In this document: positions 37,124-47,287 of the stretch, one piece after another
How the letters are laid out: the number at the start of each line of letters is the position of its first letter
How positions within the stretch are numbered: the first letter of the stretch is position 1
Assembly (NCBI GenBank): GCA_002359895.1
Contig: DEOB01000011.1
Coordinates: 1,203-65,202, forward strand
Length of the DNA: 64,000 nt
Origin: Stenotrophomonas sp. UBA2629
GTDB taxonomy: Bacteria > Pseudomonadota > Gammaproteobacteria > Xanthomonadales > Xanthomonadaceae
Direction of reading: 5' to 3'
Notes under the pieces: model-generated
What the model was told of the DNA's origin: nothing
The model's input: the letters and a program-made list of their open reading frames with translations, nothing else
Database searches by the model: none
Program-made: the position numbers and the translations under genes

Positions 37124-37879
37124 TTAGCGACCGGCGGCTGCCCTTGCGATGGCCAGGAAATCGGCCGCCACCAGTGAAGCGCCACCTACCAGCCCGCCAT
37201 CCACGTCAGGCTGTGAGAACAGCTCTGCTGCATTGTCGGGCTTGACGCTGCCACCATAGAGGAGCGGCAACGAATCGGCGATTCTAGCATCGCGCTCGGC
37301 GACTACGCCACGAATGAACGCATGCACGGCCTGCGCCTGCTCCGGGCTGGCGGTACGACCGGTGCCGATGGCCCATACCGGCTCATAGGCCACCACGGCC
37401 TTTGTGAAGGCCCCGACCCCAGCCTGATCCAGCACCGGCGCCAGCTGCGAGGCGATCACCTGCTCGGTCTGGCCGGCCTCGCGCTGCTCGAGCGTCTCGC
37501 CCACACACAGCACGGGGACCAGCCCGGCATTGATGGCTGCGACGAACTTGCGCGCCACCAGCTCACTGCTTTCGTGATGGTACTGGCGCCGCTCCGAATG
37601 CCCGACCAGGCCATGAGTGGCACCCACATCGACCAGCATCGTCGCCGACACTTCGCCGGTATAGGCGCCCTTTTCATTGCAGCTGACATCCTGCGAGCCG
37701 AAAGCCAGCGCCGTGCCCTCAAAGTCTTCCACCAGGTCGCCCAGATAGGGCAATGGCGGCAGGATCACCAGATCCACACCTTCCAGCGGCAAACCAGCAG
37801 CGACCTGCCCCACCAGTTCGGTAGCAAATTGACGGCTGCCATGCAGCTTCCAGTTACCAGCAACGATCTTGCGGCGCAT
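37124..37879 (-). CDS. tpiA: triosephosphate isomerase
   Basis: TpiA interconverts dihydroxyacetone phosphate and glyceraldehyde 3-phosphate in glycolysis and gluconeogenesis. The 251-residue TIM barrel has the catalytic residues Asn9-Lys11 (AGNWKLHG), His94 (VGHSERR) and Glu166 (AYEPVWAIGTG). It precedes secG by 31 bp, as in many gammaproteobacteria. Confidence 0.98.
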   Translation of the reverse strand: MRRKIVAGNWKLHGSRQFATELVGQVAAGLPLEGVDLVILPPLPYLGDLVEDFEGTALAFGSQDVSCNEKGAYTGEVSATMLVDVGATHGLVGHSERRQYHHESSELVARKFVAAINAGLVPVLCVGETLEQREAGQTEQVIASQLAPVLDQAGVGAFTKAVVAYEPVWAIGTGRTASPEQAQAVHAFIRGVVAERDARIADSLPLLYGGSVKPDNAAELFSQPDVDGGLVGGASLVAADFLAIARAAAGR

Positions 37880-37972
37880 TCAGGAGCCACTCCCAATAAA
37901 AAATGTGGGCAAAGGATAGCTGAAATAGCGACACCAACAGGACAATCGCTGGACAGCAGCAGGACAAAACGC

Positions 37973-38007
37973 AAAAACGCCGCCGAGGCACGGGCCCCGG
38001 GCGGCGT
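37973..38007 (-). terminator. Rho-independent terminator after the 2-oxoglutarate oxygenase gene
   Basis: ACGCCGCC (37977-37984) and GGCGGCGT (38000-38007) form an 8-bp stem with a 15-base loop, followed on the minus strand by TTTTTGCGTTTTG. It lies 38 bp past the oxygenase stop and isolates that gene from tpiA. Confidence 0.8.
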
Positions 38008-38045
38008 CAGATGCATTCCTGCTGACCGCTGCCAGCCGGCGATGC

Positions 38046-38984
38046 TTACTTCAGCTTGATCTCGCGCAGGCGCTCTTCAAGGAAGCCGTGGGCGGTGATC
38101 GCCTCCGGATACCGGCTGGGGTTTTCCGGGGTGATGCACGAAGGCAGCACGTCGATCAGAAAATCCGGATTCGGATGCAGGAAGAACGGCACCGAATAAC
38201 GCGGCTTGCGCGCCAGCTCGCCCGGCGGGTTGACCACCCGGTGGATGGTCGAGGGATACACATGGTTGGTCAGGCGCTGCAGCATGTCACCGATATTGAC
38301 CACGATGGTGTCCGCGTCCGAAGTAAACGGCACCCACTCACCTTCATGCGACTGAACTTCCAGGCCGGCGGCACTGGCGCCCACCAACAGCGTGATGAAG
38401 TTGATGTCGCCATGCGCGCCGGCACGGACGTTGGGAATGTCGTCAGTGGTGATCGGCGGGTAATGGATGGGGCGCAGGATCGAGTTGCCGTTGTTGGTCT
38501 TGTCGGCAAAAAACTCCTGCGGCAGGCCAATGTGCAGGGCGAGCGCCGACAGCACGCGCGAGCCCAGCTGGTCCAGCTTCTGGTACAAACCGTACCCGTG
38601 CTCCTTGAAGCCCGGCACTTCGCTCGGCCACAGGTTCGGCGGCATCACGTCACGGTACTTGGAGTCATCGCCGATCTCGCGACCGATGTGCCAGAACTCC
38701 TTCAGATCGAAATGCTTCGAGCCTTTGGCCGTTTCCACGCCAAACGGCGTGTAGCCGCGCGCACCACCGCCGCCGGCGACGTGATACTGCTTCTTCACCT
38801 CTTCCGGCAACGCGAAGAATGCCTTGAACACGTCATAGGCTGCGTCGATGTCAGCCTGGGAAATACCGTGGTTGCGGATGCCGGCAAAACCCCACTGCCG
38901 GTAGGCAGCGCCAAGCTCGGCGACAAAGGCCTCGCGATCACTCTCAAAACGGGTGATGTCGAGGGTGGGAATACGGGAACTCAT
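38046..38984 (-). CDS. 2-oxoglutarate/Fe(II)-dependent oxygenase, isopenicillin N synthase family
   Basis: The 312-residue protein has an N-terminal DIOX_N region (about 5-115) and a C-terminal Fe(II)/2OG dioxygenase barrel. The metal triad H191-x-D193 ... H248 and the 2-oxoglutarate-binding R262-x-S264 are present, so it should be catalytically competent. The family hydroxylates or oxidises many small molecules; the substrate cannot be read from sequence. No signal peptide. It is a single gene: a terminator follows it and a 70-bp gap separates it from glmM upstream, although it might share the glmM transcript. Confidence 0.9.
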   Translation of the reverse strand: MSSRIPTLDITRFESDREAFVAELGAAYRQWGFAGIRNHGISQADIDAAYDVFKAFFALPEEVKKQYHVAGGGGARGYTPFGVETAKGSKHFDLKEFWHIGREIGDDSKYRDVMPPNLWPSEVPGFKEHGYGLYQKLDQLGSRVLSALALHIGLPQEFFADKTNNGNSILRPIHYPPITTDDIPNVRAGAHGDINFITLLVGASAAGLEVQSHEGEWVPFTSDADTIVVNIGDMLQRLTNHVYPSTIHRVVNPPGELARKPRYSVPFFLHPNPDFLIDVLPSCITPENPSRYPEAITAHGFLEERLREIKLK

Positions 38985-39054
38985 TGAACTACTCCAGAAG
39001 GAAACGGGTCGCCGGCATTGGACCCAACGCCCCGGGGGAACACCATGATCCAGC

Positions 39055-40409
39055 TCAAACCTGTGCGGCAGCCGAACGCACCGCGTCAGCCAACGCCTCC
39101 AGCGTGGAAGCCATCAGCGCGGCGTCGTCAGCCTCGACCGTGACCCGCACCACTGGTTCGGTACCGGAGGGACGCAGGAATGCCCTGCCCCGCCCTGCCA
39201 CCGCCGCCTGCGCTGCAGCCAATGCGGCCTGTACCGGCGCGCTTTTGACCACTTCACGCGCGCCCGACTCTAGTCGCACATTGATGGTTTTCTGCGGCAC
39301 GGCAGACAGCCCGGCCATGGCCTCGCGCAGGCTGATGCCTGCCCGGCCCAGCACTTCCAGCACCTGCAGCGCGCTGACAATCGCATCGCCGGTGGTGGCG
39401 CGGTCCAGGCAAAGAATGTGACCCGAAGCCTCACCGCCCAGCGTGCCGTTACCTTCAACCAGCGCCTGGTGTACGTAGCGGTCACCGACATTGGAACGAA
39501 CGAACGCAATGCCCAAGCGCTCCAGCGCCTGCTCCAACCCGTAATTGGTCATCAGCGTGCCGACCACCGGGCCACGCAGGCGACCACTGGCCTGCCATGC
39601 CTTGGCAAGGATGTAGAGCAGGCCATCGCCGTCAACGGGCGCACCGGTGTTGTCCACCATCAGGACGCGGTCACCATCACCATCGAAGGCAATACCCATG
39701 TGGGCGCCGGTTTCGATGACTTTGCGCGACAGGTTGTCGATATGCATCGAACCTACGCCGTCATTGATGTTGACGCCATTCGGCTCGGCACCGATGGCGA
39801 TGACCTCCGCACCCATTTCGCGGAACAACAACGGCGCGACGTGATACGTGGCGCCATGCGCGCAATCCAGCACCACCTTGAGGCCGCGCAGATAGAAATC
39901 ACGCGGCACGCTGGCCTTGCAGAACTCGATATAACGGCCGACCGCATCACGCGCGCGAACCGCCTTGCCCAGGTGCTCGGACTCCACCGTGGTGAACGGC
40001 TGATCCAGCGCAGCCTCCAGCGCCAACTCGGTAGCGTCATCGAGCTTCTCACCTTCACCCGAGAAGAACTTGATGCCGTTGTCGTGATGCGGGTTGTGCG
40101 AGGCACTGATGACAATGCCCGCGTCCGCGCCCAACGTGTGCGCCAGGAATGCGACCGCCGGCGTCGGCATCGGCCCCAGCAACTGCACATTGGCACCTGC
40201 CGCGACCAAGCCAGCCTCCAGCGCCGACTCAAACATATAACCGGAAATGCGGGTGTCTTTGCCGATCACCACCGTGGGCTGCACGCCATTGCGCTGAACC
40301 AGCACGCGGCCCAACGCATTGCCCAGGCGCATCACGAAATCGGCGGAAATAACGCCCTGCCCGACCCGGCCGCGAATGCCGTCGGTACCGAAATACTTAC
40401 GGCTCGTCA

Positions 40410-40410
<1 letters not shown>
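39055..40410 (-). CDS. glmM: phosphoglucosamine mutase
   Basis: GlmM converts glucosamine 6-phosphate to glucosamine 1-phosphate for UDP-GlcNAc, the precursor of peptidoglycan and lipid A. The 451-residue protein has the phosphoserine loop ISASHNP (S104), the metal loop D243-G-D245-G-D247-R and the C-terminal phosphate-binding loop RPSGTEP. The ATG shares one base with the accD stop (TGATG). Confidence 0.97.
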
Positions 40411-41291
<881 letters not shown>

Positions 41292-41369
41292 GCGGAATGA
41301 TGGTTCCATTCAGGGCGGCCCAAAGGCCGCGACAGGGGCGACAGTCTAGCTCACCCCTGCGACCACGGC

Positions 41370-41384
41370 GCATCTGGCAGATGC
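41370..41384. repeat. short inverted repeat upstream of accD
   Basis: GCATCTG-G-CAGATGC is a perfect 7-bp inverted repeat with a 1-base centre, about 80 bp before accD. It could be an operator or a chance palindrome. The rest of the 285-bp trpA-accD gap shows no gene and no clear terminator. Confidence 0.3.
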
Positions 41385-41576
41385 CTGAATCCCTACTGCT
41401 GCGTACGTTTGCGCGAGATTCCCAGTGCCTGGGACGTCGCTAGGCGTCCCCGGCGGCCGGCGGAAAGCCCCGCCGCCATCCCGCCTATCGACAACCAGCG
41501 GCAAGCCCCATCACATTGGCTCCGGGGCATTCCTTATCTCCATGTCCTTTTGCCTGACGCGTGTTGCTACAGGCCC

Positions 41577-42398
41577 TCAGCTGGCAGATCCGCCGTCCAG
41601 CGCCTGCCGCAGCGGCGCCAGAAAGCGGCGCGCCGCCTCGGCCGCCGCTTCTGGATCGGCAGTCTCAGCCATCACCGCGACCAACGCGCTGCCGACCACC
41701 ACACCGTCGGCATCCCTGGCCATGGCGGCGGCGCTGGCGGCATCTTTGATGCCGAAACCGGCGACCACCGGGGTCTTGGAGCGGCTGCGCAGTTGCCGTA
41801 GCCGCTCGCCAGCGGCCGCACTGTCCAGGCGCTCGGAAGCACCGGTCACACCGGCAAAACTGACGTAGTACAGATAGCCCTGCGCGGCATCACAAAGAAG
41901 GCCCAGGCGTGCCTCGCTACTGGTCGGCGACGCCAGCAGGATCAGCGCCAAGCCGGCAGCGGTGAAGGCTGCGCGGGTTTCTTCGGCCTCTTCGGGCGGC
42001 AGATCCACCAACAGCACGCCATCCACGCCTGCAGCGATCGCCTCAGCGGCAAAATTCGCCGCGCCCCGGATTTCGACCGGATTGAGGTAGCCCATCAGCA
42101 CCACCGGCGTGGCCGTGTCGCGCTGACGGAAGGCTGCCACGCTGTCGAAGATGTAGCGCAGGCTGGCGCCACGGGCCAACGCGTGCTCGGAGCTGCGCTG
42201 GATGGTGGGGCCATCGGCCATCGGGTCGGAGAACGGCACGCCCAGTTCGATCACGTCGGCGCCGGCATCAACCAGTGCGTGCATGACCGGCACGGTGGCT
42301 TCCAGCAGCGGATCACCCGCCGTGATGAAGGGGATCAGCGCTTTGCGGCCAGAGGCCCGCAGACGGGCGAAACAGTCATCGATTCGGCTCACAGACAT
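41577..42398 (-). CDS. trpA: tryptophan synthase alpha chain
   Basis: TrpA cleaves indole-3-glycerol phosphate to indole, which is channelled to TrpB. The 273-residue TIM barrel has the catalytic E51 (ELGVPFSDPMADGP) and D62. I chose the ATG at 42398 with AAGGA about 10 bases upstream; a TTG six codons earlier also keeps the frame open. It follows the lipoprotein gene by 1 bp rather than trpB directly. Confidence 0.97.
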   Translation of the reverse strand: MSVSRIDDCFARLRASGRKALIPFITAGDPLLEATVPVMHALVDAGADVIELGVPFSDPMADGPTIQRSSEHALARGASLRYIFDSVAAFRQRDTATPVVLMGYLNPVEIRGAANFAAEAIAAGVDGVLLVDLPPEEAEETRAAFTAAGLALILLASPTSSEARLGLLCDAAQGYLYYVSFAGVTGASERLDSAAAGERLRQLRSRSKTPVVAGFGIKDAASAAAMARDADGVVVGSALVAVMAETADPEAAAEAARRFLAPLRQALDGGSAS

Positions 42399-42399
42399 C

Positions 42400-43029
42400 T
42401 CAGGCACATCCTTCAATCAGTTCAACCGCGTCGGGCTGACCCCAGTAAATGGTAGTCACCAGCCCATTGAATGTTTCCAGGCGAATGGCGAGCCCCTTGG
42501 CCTTGTCGGTCCAGGTCAGGTAATCGCCATCCGGGGCCAAATACGCGTGCGGGGTGGTTATCACGCCGGCCGGCAGACGCTTCTTGGCTTCCTGCGCGCT
42601 CATGCCCACCCAAAGCCCGTAAGGCAACGCAGGCGCGTCAGCCGGCGGTGCATCCAGCTTGATGCTGGGGTCGCCATCGACGTGCACTTCAAAGCGGGCG
42701 ATCTTGTCACCCAGCACCATCATCGACATGCCTTCCGGCAGCGTTCCCTTGTCGTAGTACTCGCAGTCGCCTTCCATCAGCTCGCGCATGTTGGCCGAGA
42801 CAAAGGCCTTGTCACCAGGCGCTTTGCCGAACGCCGCACCAATGCGCAGCTCGCCCAGTTGCGCCAGGCTGGTCGAGGCTGCCGCAGCCTGTGTGGGCGC
42901 GGATGCTGGTGCGGCTGCAGCGGTCGCCGGCTCGGCCTCCGACGCAGGTGTCGCGGCGGGCGCGACCGGCTGCTCGGCCGGTTTGCAGGCTGCCAAGCCG
43001 GCCACCAGGCAAAGCAATGCGCCGCGCAT
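42400..43029 (-). CDS. predicted lipoprotein of unknown function between trpB and trpA
   Basis: The 209-residue product begins with a lipoprotein signal: short basic start, hydrophobic stretch and lipobox LAAC with Cys at 15. An Ala/Pro-rich linker (about 16-55) and a soluble domain of about 150 residues follow. No family recognised. The ATG at 43029 gives a compact signal peptide; a GTG at 43044 would overlap the trpB stop as GTGA and is a real alternative. The gene is locked between trpB and trpA with gaps of 1-11 bp, so it must be co-transcribed with tryptophan synthase, yet the protein should sit outside the cytoplasm. Confidence 0.85.
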   Translation of the reverse strand: MRGALLCLVAGLAACKPAEQPVAPAATPASEAEPATAAAAPASAPTQAAAASTSLAQLGELRIGAAFGKAPGDKAFVSANMRELMEGDCEYYDKGTLPEGMSMMVLGDKIARFEVHVDGDPSIKLDAPPADAPALPYGLWVGMSAQEAKKRLPAGVITTPHAYLAPDGDYLTWTDKAKGLAIRLETFNGLVTTIYWGQPDAVELIEGCA

Positions 43030-43040
43030 GATCCGGCCGC

Positions 43041-44258
<1,218 letters not shown>

Positions 44259-44281
44259 GGCATCACAACTACGAAGAACAG

Positions 44282-44327
44282 GCCTGCACTCTAGCGCAGG
44301 CTTGATGACATAAAAATCGATTAATCG
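44282..44327. promoter_or_regulatory. putative operator region between trpB and the LysR gene
   Basis: Two inverted repeats lie in the 94-bp divergent gap: GCCTGC-N8-GCAGGC (44282-44301) and the perfect palindrome CGATTAATCG (44318-44327). LysR-type regulators usually bind such dyads in divergent promoters. The gap is also clearly more AT-rich than the coding sequence. The role is inferred from position. Confidence 0.5.
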
Positions 44328-44352
44328 GCGCTCATATGTTAGAAAAACTCAC

Positions 44353-45243
44353 ATGAAAGCCAGCCAGCCCCTGCCCTCACTCAACGCCCTGCGCGCCTTC
44401 GAGGCCGCCGCGCGGCTGCGCAGCGTCAGCAGAGCGGCAACCGAACTGCACGTCACCCACGGCGCGGTCAGCCGGCAACTGCGGGCGCTGGAGGATGAGC
44501 TCGGGCTGGCGCTGTTTGAGCGCGACGGGCGCGGCATCCGCCCCACAGCGGCCGGAAATCGCCTGCTGGAAGCCACCTCCAGCGCGTTCTCGCAATTGCG
44601 TGACTGCATTGCCTCGCTGCGCCGCCCGCAACGCGGCGACGCTTTCGTACTGGGCTGCCCCGGCAGCCTGCTCGCCCGCTGGATGATCCCGCGGCTGCAG
44701 GACCTGCAGCGCGACCTGCCCGGCCTGACCCTGCATCTGGCCGCGCAGGATGGCGATTTCGCCCCGCATCTGGATGGTCTGGACGCCGCGCTACTGCTCG
44801 GCCAAGCGCCCTGGCCCAATGGCTGGAAGATTCACACGCTGGCGACCGAGCGCATCGGCCCGGTGTTCAGCCCTTCCATCCTTGGCGCGCACGCACTTGC
44901 GCATCAGCCCGCAGACGCCGTGCTGCCCCACGACCTGCTGCACACCCGCTCACGACCGCAAGCGTGGCCGACGTGGGCGGCATTGAACGGCATCGACAGC
45001 ACACAACTGCGCTACGGCACCGGCTTCGAGCACCTGTACTACCAGTTGGAAGCCGCCGTCGCCGGACTGGGCATCGCCATCGCACCAGAGCCGCTGGTGG
45101 CCGATGACCTGGCCAATGGCCGCCTGATCGCACCGTGGGGCTTTGTCGATACCGAAGGTTGCTGGGCGTTGTGCACCACCAGCACCAACCCAGACCCACG
45201 CGTGCAGGAACTGGCCGATTGGTTGCGACGGCAGCTGGTGTAA
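44353..45243 (+). CDS. trpI: LysR-type transcriptional regulator, TrpI-like
   Basis: The 296-residue protein has the N-terminal winged helix-turn-helix (about 10-68; SLNALRAFEAAARLRSVSRA then LHVTHGAVSRQLRALEDELG) and a C-terminal LysR substrate domain (about 90-290). It is transcribed away from trpB. In Pseudomonas TrpI binds indole-3-glycerol phosphate and activates trpBA; the same role here is likely from the arrangement but not proven, as the GcvA-like subfamily looks similar. No strong ribosome binding site precedes the ATG. It is the only complete plus-strand gene in the window. Confidence 0.85.
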   Translation: MKASQPLPSLNALRAFEAAARLRSVSRAATELHVTHGAVSRQLRALEDELGLALFERDGRGIRPTAAGNRLLEATSSAFSQLRDCIASLRRPQRGDAFVLGCPGSLLARWMIPRLQDLQRDLPGLTLHLAAQDGDFAPHLDGLDAALLLGQAPWPNGWKIHTLATERIGPVFSPSILGAHALAHQPADAVLPHDLLHTRSRPQAWPTWAALNGIDSTQLRYGTGFEHLYYQLEAAVAGLGIAIAPEPLVADDLANGRLIAPWGFVDTEGCWALCTTSTNPDPRVQELADWLRRQLV

Positions 45244-45253
45244 TCGCTACTCG

Positions 45254-45290
45254 TTGAAGCCGTCGCTGACAAAGCGCCGCGCGGCTTCAA
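45254..45290. terminator. inverted repeat between convergent trpI and telA genes
   Basis: TTGAAGCCG (45254-45262) and CGGCTTCAA (45282-45290) form a perfect 9-bp stem with a 19-base loop just after the LysR stop. No T-run follows on either strand. Its place between convergent genes suggests a shared transcript end. Confidence 0.35.
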
Positions 45291-45377
45291 CCGCCCGCCC
45301 CCCCTTTGCGGCGGCTGCCTTCAACATGGGAAAGCCCGGCTTGCGGTCAGCCCGCAGAGTCGAAAACCGCGCGTGCC

Positions 45378-46472
45378 TCAGCCCTGCGTCGGCTGCGCAA
45401 GCCGTTGCTGCACATCCTCACGCAGGCGGGCCAGCTCCACTTCGGCCTGCTGCCGTTGCTGCATGCCTTCGCGGTGGATGGTGCGCACTTCTTCCACCGT
45501 GGCGATCAACTGCTCGTGGACGTGCCGCAGCGTAGCCACATCAATCACTGCGCGCTGGTTGGCCTTGGCCGTTTCCACCGAGGTCTGGCGCATCAGATCG
45601 GCATTGCGGCGCATCAATTCGTTGGTGGCATCGTCGATGGCATTGGACAGCTCCACCGCGTTTTTCTGCTCACCCAACGACAACTGGATGGCGAACTGCC
45701 GCTTCCACGACGGAATGGTGATGTCGCGTACCGCGTTGAATTTCTCGATCAACTGGATGGCGTTGGCTTGGATCAGGCGGATCATCGGCAGCGACTGATC
45801 GGCCGCGTGCTGCATCACGGTGAGATCGCCCACGCGCTTGTCCAACAGGCGGATGGCGTTGTCGATCTCGCCACGGCGGATGCGCGATTGCGGATCTTCC
45901 AGACCCACCAGCGTCTGCAGCTCGGCATTCAACTCAGCCAGCCGCTGCTTACCGGCGGCAACATGCAAGCCGAGACTCTGCCGTTCGTCGACGACGATGG
46001 CATGCATGCGGTCGAACTCGCCCACGCGCTGCCCCATCGTGGCCTGCTGGGTGCCGACATCACGCATCAGCTGCTCGATCTGCTGATTGGTGTCGCTGAA
46101 CTTCTGCACCAGCTCGCCTTTGGAGGCACGCATGCGGTCGATCAGCCCGCCGATCACCGGCACTTTGGAGCGCTCGTTGAGCCCATCGAGCTTGAGCGAA
46201 CGGGCGATGCGCACCACCTCACCCAGCTTGTCGCCGGATGCATCCAGGTCGCGATTGCGCACGTGCTCCAGCAACTGCGTGGAGAACGCCGCGCTCTTAC
46301 CGGCAGCTTCGCGGCCAAACACATGCAGATTGCCGGGGGTGATGTCGTCCAGCGTGCGGGTGATCTGCGCGATACGCGGGCGGTCGGCCTCGGTCAGGCC
46401 CAGCGCGACCAACATGCCGCCATCCAAGGCCACCGAGGTATCAACCGTTACCGGGATGCTGTCCTGCGTCAT
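45378..46472 (-). CDS. telA: TelA/KlaA family toxic anion resistance-like protein
   Basis: The 364-residue, mostly helical cytoplasmic protein matches the TelA family (Pfam PF05816), whose members are linked to tellurite resistance and envelope stress but whose biochemical action is unknown. Family signs are the VIGGLIDRM region (about 107-115) and the conserved core around IEKFNAVRDITIPSWKRQ (242-259). The ATG at 46472 has GGAGAG upstream; a TTG two codons earlier is too close to that site. It is the last gene of a five-gene minus-strand cluster and follows a shorter relative by 65 bp. Confidence 0.9.
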   Translation of the reverse strand: MTQDSIPVTVDTSVALDGGMLVALGLTEADRPRIAQITRTLDDITPGNLHVFGREAAGKSAAFSTQLLEHVRNRDLDASGDKLGEVVRIARSLKLDGLNERSKVPVIGGLIDRMRASKGELVQKFSDTNQQIEQLMRDVGTQQATMGQRVGEFDRMHAIVVDERQSLGLHVAAGKQRLAELNAELQTLVGLEDPQSRIRRGEIDNAIRLLDKRVGDLTVMQHAADQSLPMIRLIQANAIQLIEKFNAVRDITIPSWKRQFAIQLSLGEQKNAVELSNAIDDATNELMRRNADLMRQTSVETAKANQRAVIDVATLRHVHEQLIATVEEVRTIHREGMQQRQQAEVELARLREDVQQRLAQPTQG

Positions 46473-46537
46473 CTGCAACTCTCCTTTGGGATGATGCGCG
46501 ACGCGGCGCGCGACTCATTGAACATGATTGAAAGATT

Positions 46538-47287
46538 TCAGCGGAGTCTAGCCTGCATCGCCTCGACCTCGGCCAGTATCCGCCCCTGCACCTCGGCCGC
46601 TGAAGCCAGCCGCGCCGACATTCCCGCCGCGTTGCCCGCAAGCACCTGCTGACGCCACAACGGCAGCAACACATCACGGATGCGCTGGTAACGCTCCAGC
46701 AGTTCCACGCCCTGTGCATGCAACAACTGCAACTGCGATGCTTCCAGGGCGGTCAGCCGGGCAACACCGCGCAGATGGTGAAGGCGCCGCTGCAATGACG
46801 CCAATGTCGCAGCGTTCTCGTCACCGGCCTGTGCAGACGCATCGCGCACTAGGCGCTCACCGGCCTCGGCCCACCTGTCGACTGCATGCCCGGCCTCGAT
46901 CATCCGTGCCGCTTGCTGCAGCCGAACCGGCAGTACACGCTGCAACTCCGCCACAACGCTGTCGGCGCGCAGCAGACAGACATTCAGTTGACCCGCCAAG
47001 CGCTCAGCTTGCGCCTGCGCCTCCACATCGCGGCCCAGCAATCGACCGATCAGACCAACACTGCGTCGGATGGCGCCAGCATCATGTGCGCGCATGGCTT
47101 GATGGATGTTGTCCATCTCTGCGACCAACCGCGCAGCGGCCTGATCGCCATCGACAACAGCAGCCTGCTGCTCAATCGCCGCCAACACCGGCGCGCCATA
47201 GTTGGCCACGGCCAAGGCATCATCCAATGCCACCGCTGGGTTGGGCGGTGACGGCCATGGATTCACACGGGTACCGTCAGCTTTCAC
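46538..47287 (-). CDS. short, diverged TelA-like helical protein
   Basis: The 249-residue product is all-helical with no signal peptide. Residues 165-214 align without gaps to residues 210-259 of the neighbouring TelA (ELLERYQRIRDVLLPLWRQQ against QLIEKFNAVRDITIPSWKRQ), and residues 79-84 (LIGRLL) resemble the TelA VIGGLI segment. This points to a truncated or fast-evolving paralogue. The GTG start at 47287 overlaps the ATPase gene by 11 bp and has GAGGAG just upstream, so translation is coupled. Database annotation would likely read hypothetical protein. Confidence 0.8.
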   Translation of the reverse strand: MKADGTRVNPWPSPPNPAVALDDALAVANYGAPVLAAIEQQAAVVDGDQAAARLVAEMDNIHQAMRAHDAGAIRRSVGLIGRLLGRDVEAQAQAERLAGQLNVCLLRADSVVAELQRVLPVRLQQAARMIEAGHAVDRWAEAGERLVRDASAQAGDENAATLASLQRRLHHLRGVARLTALEASQLQLLHAQGVELLERYQRIRDVLLPLWRQQVLAGNAAGMSARLASAAEVQGRILAEVEAMQARLR

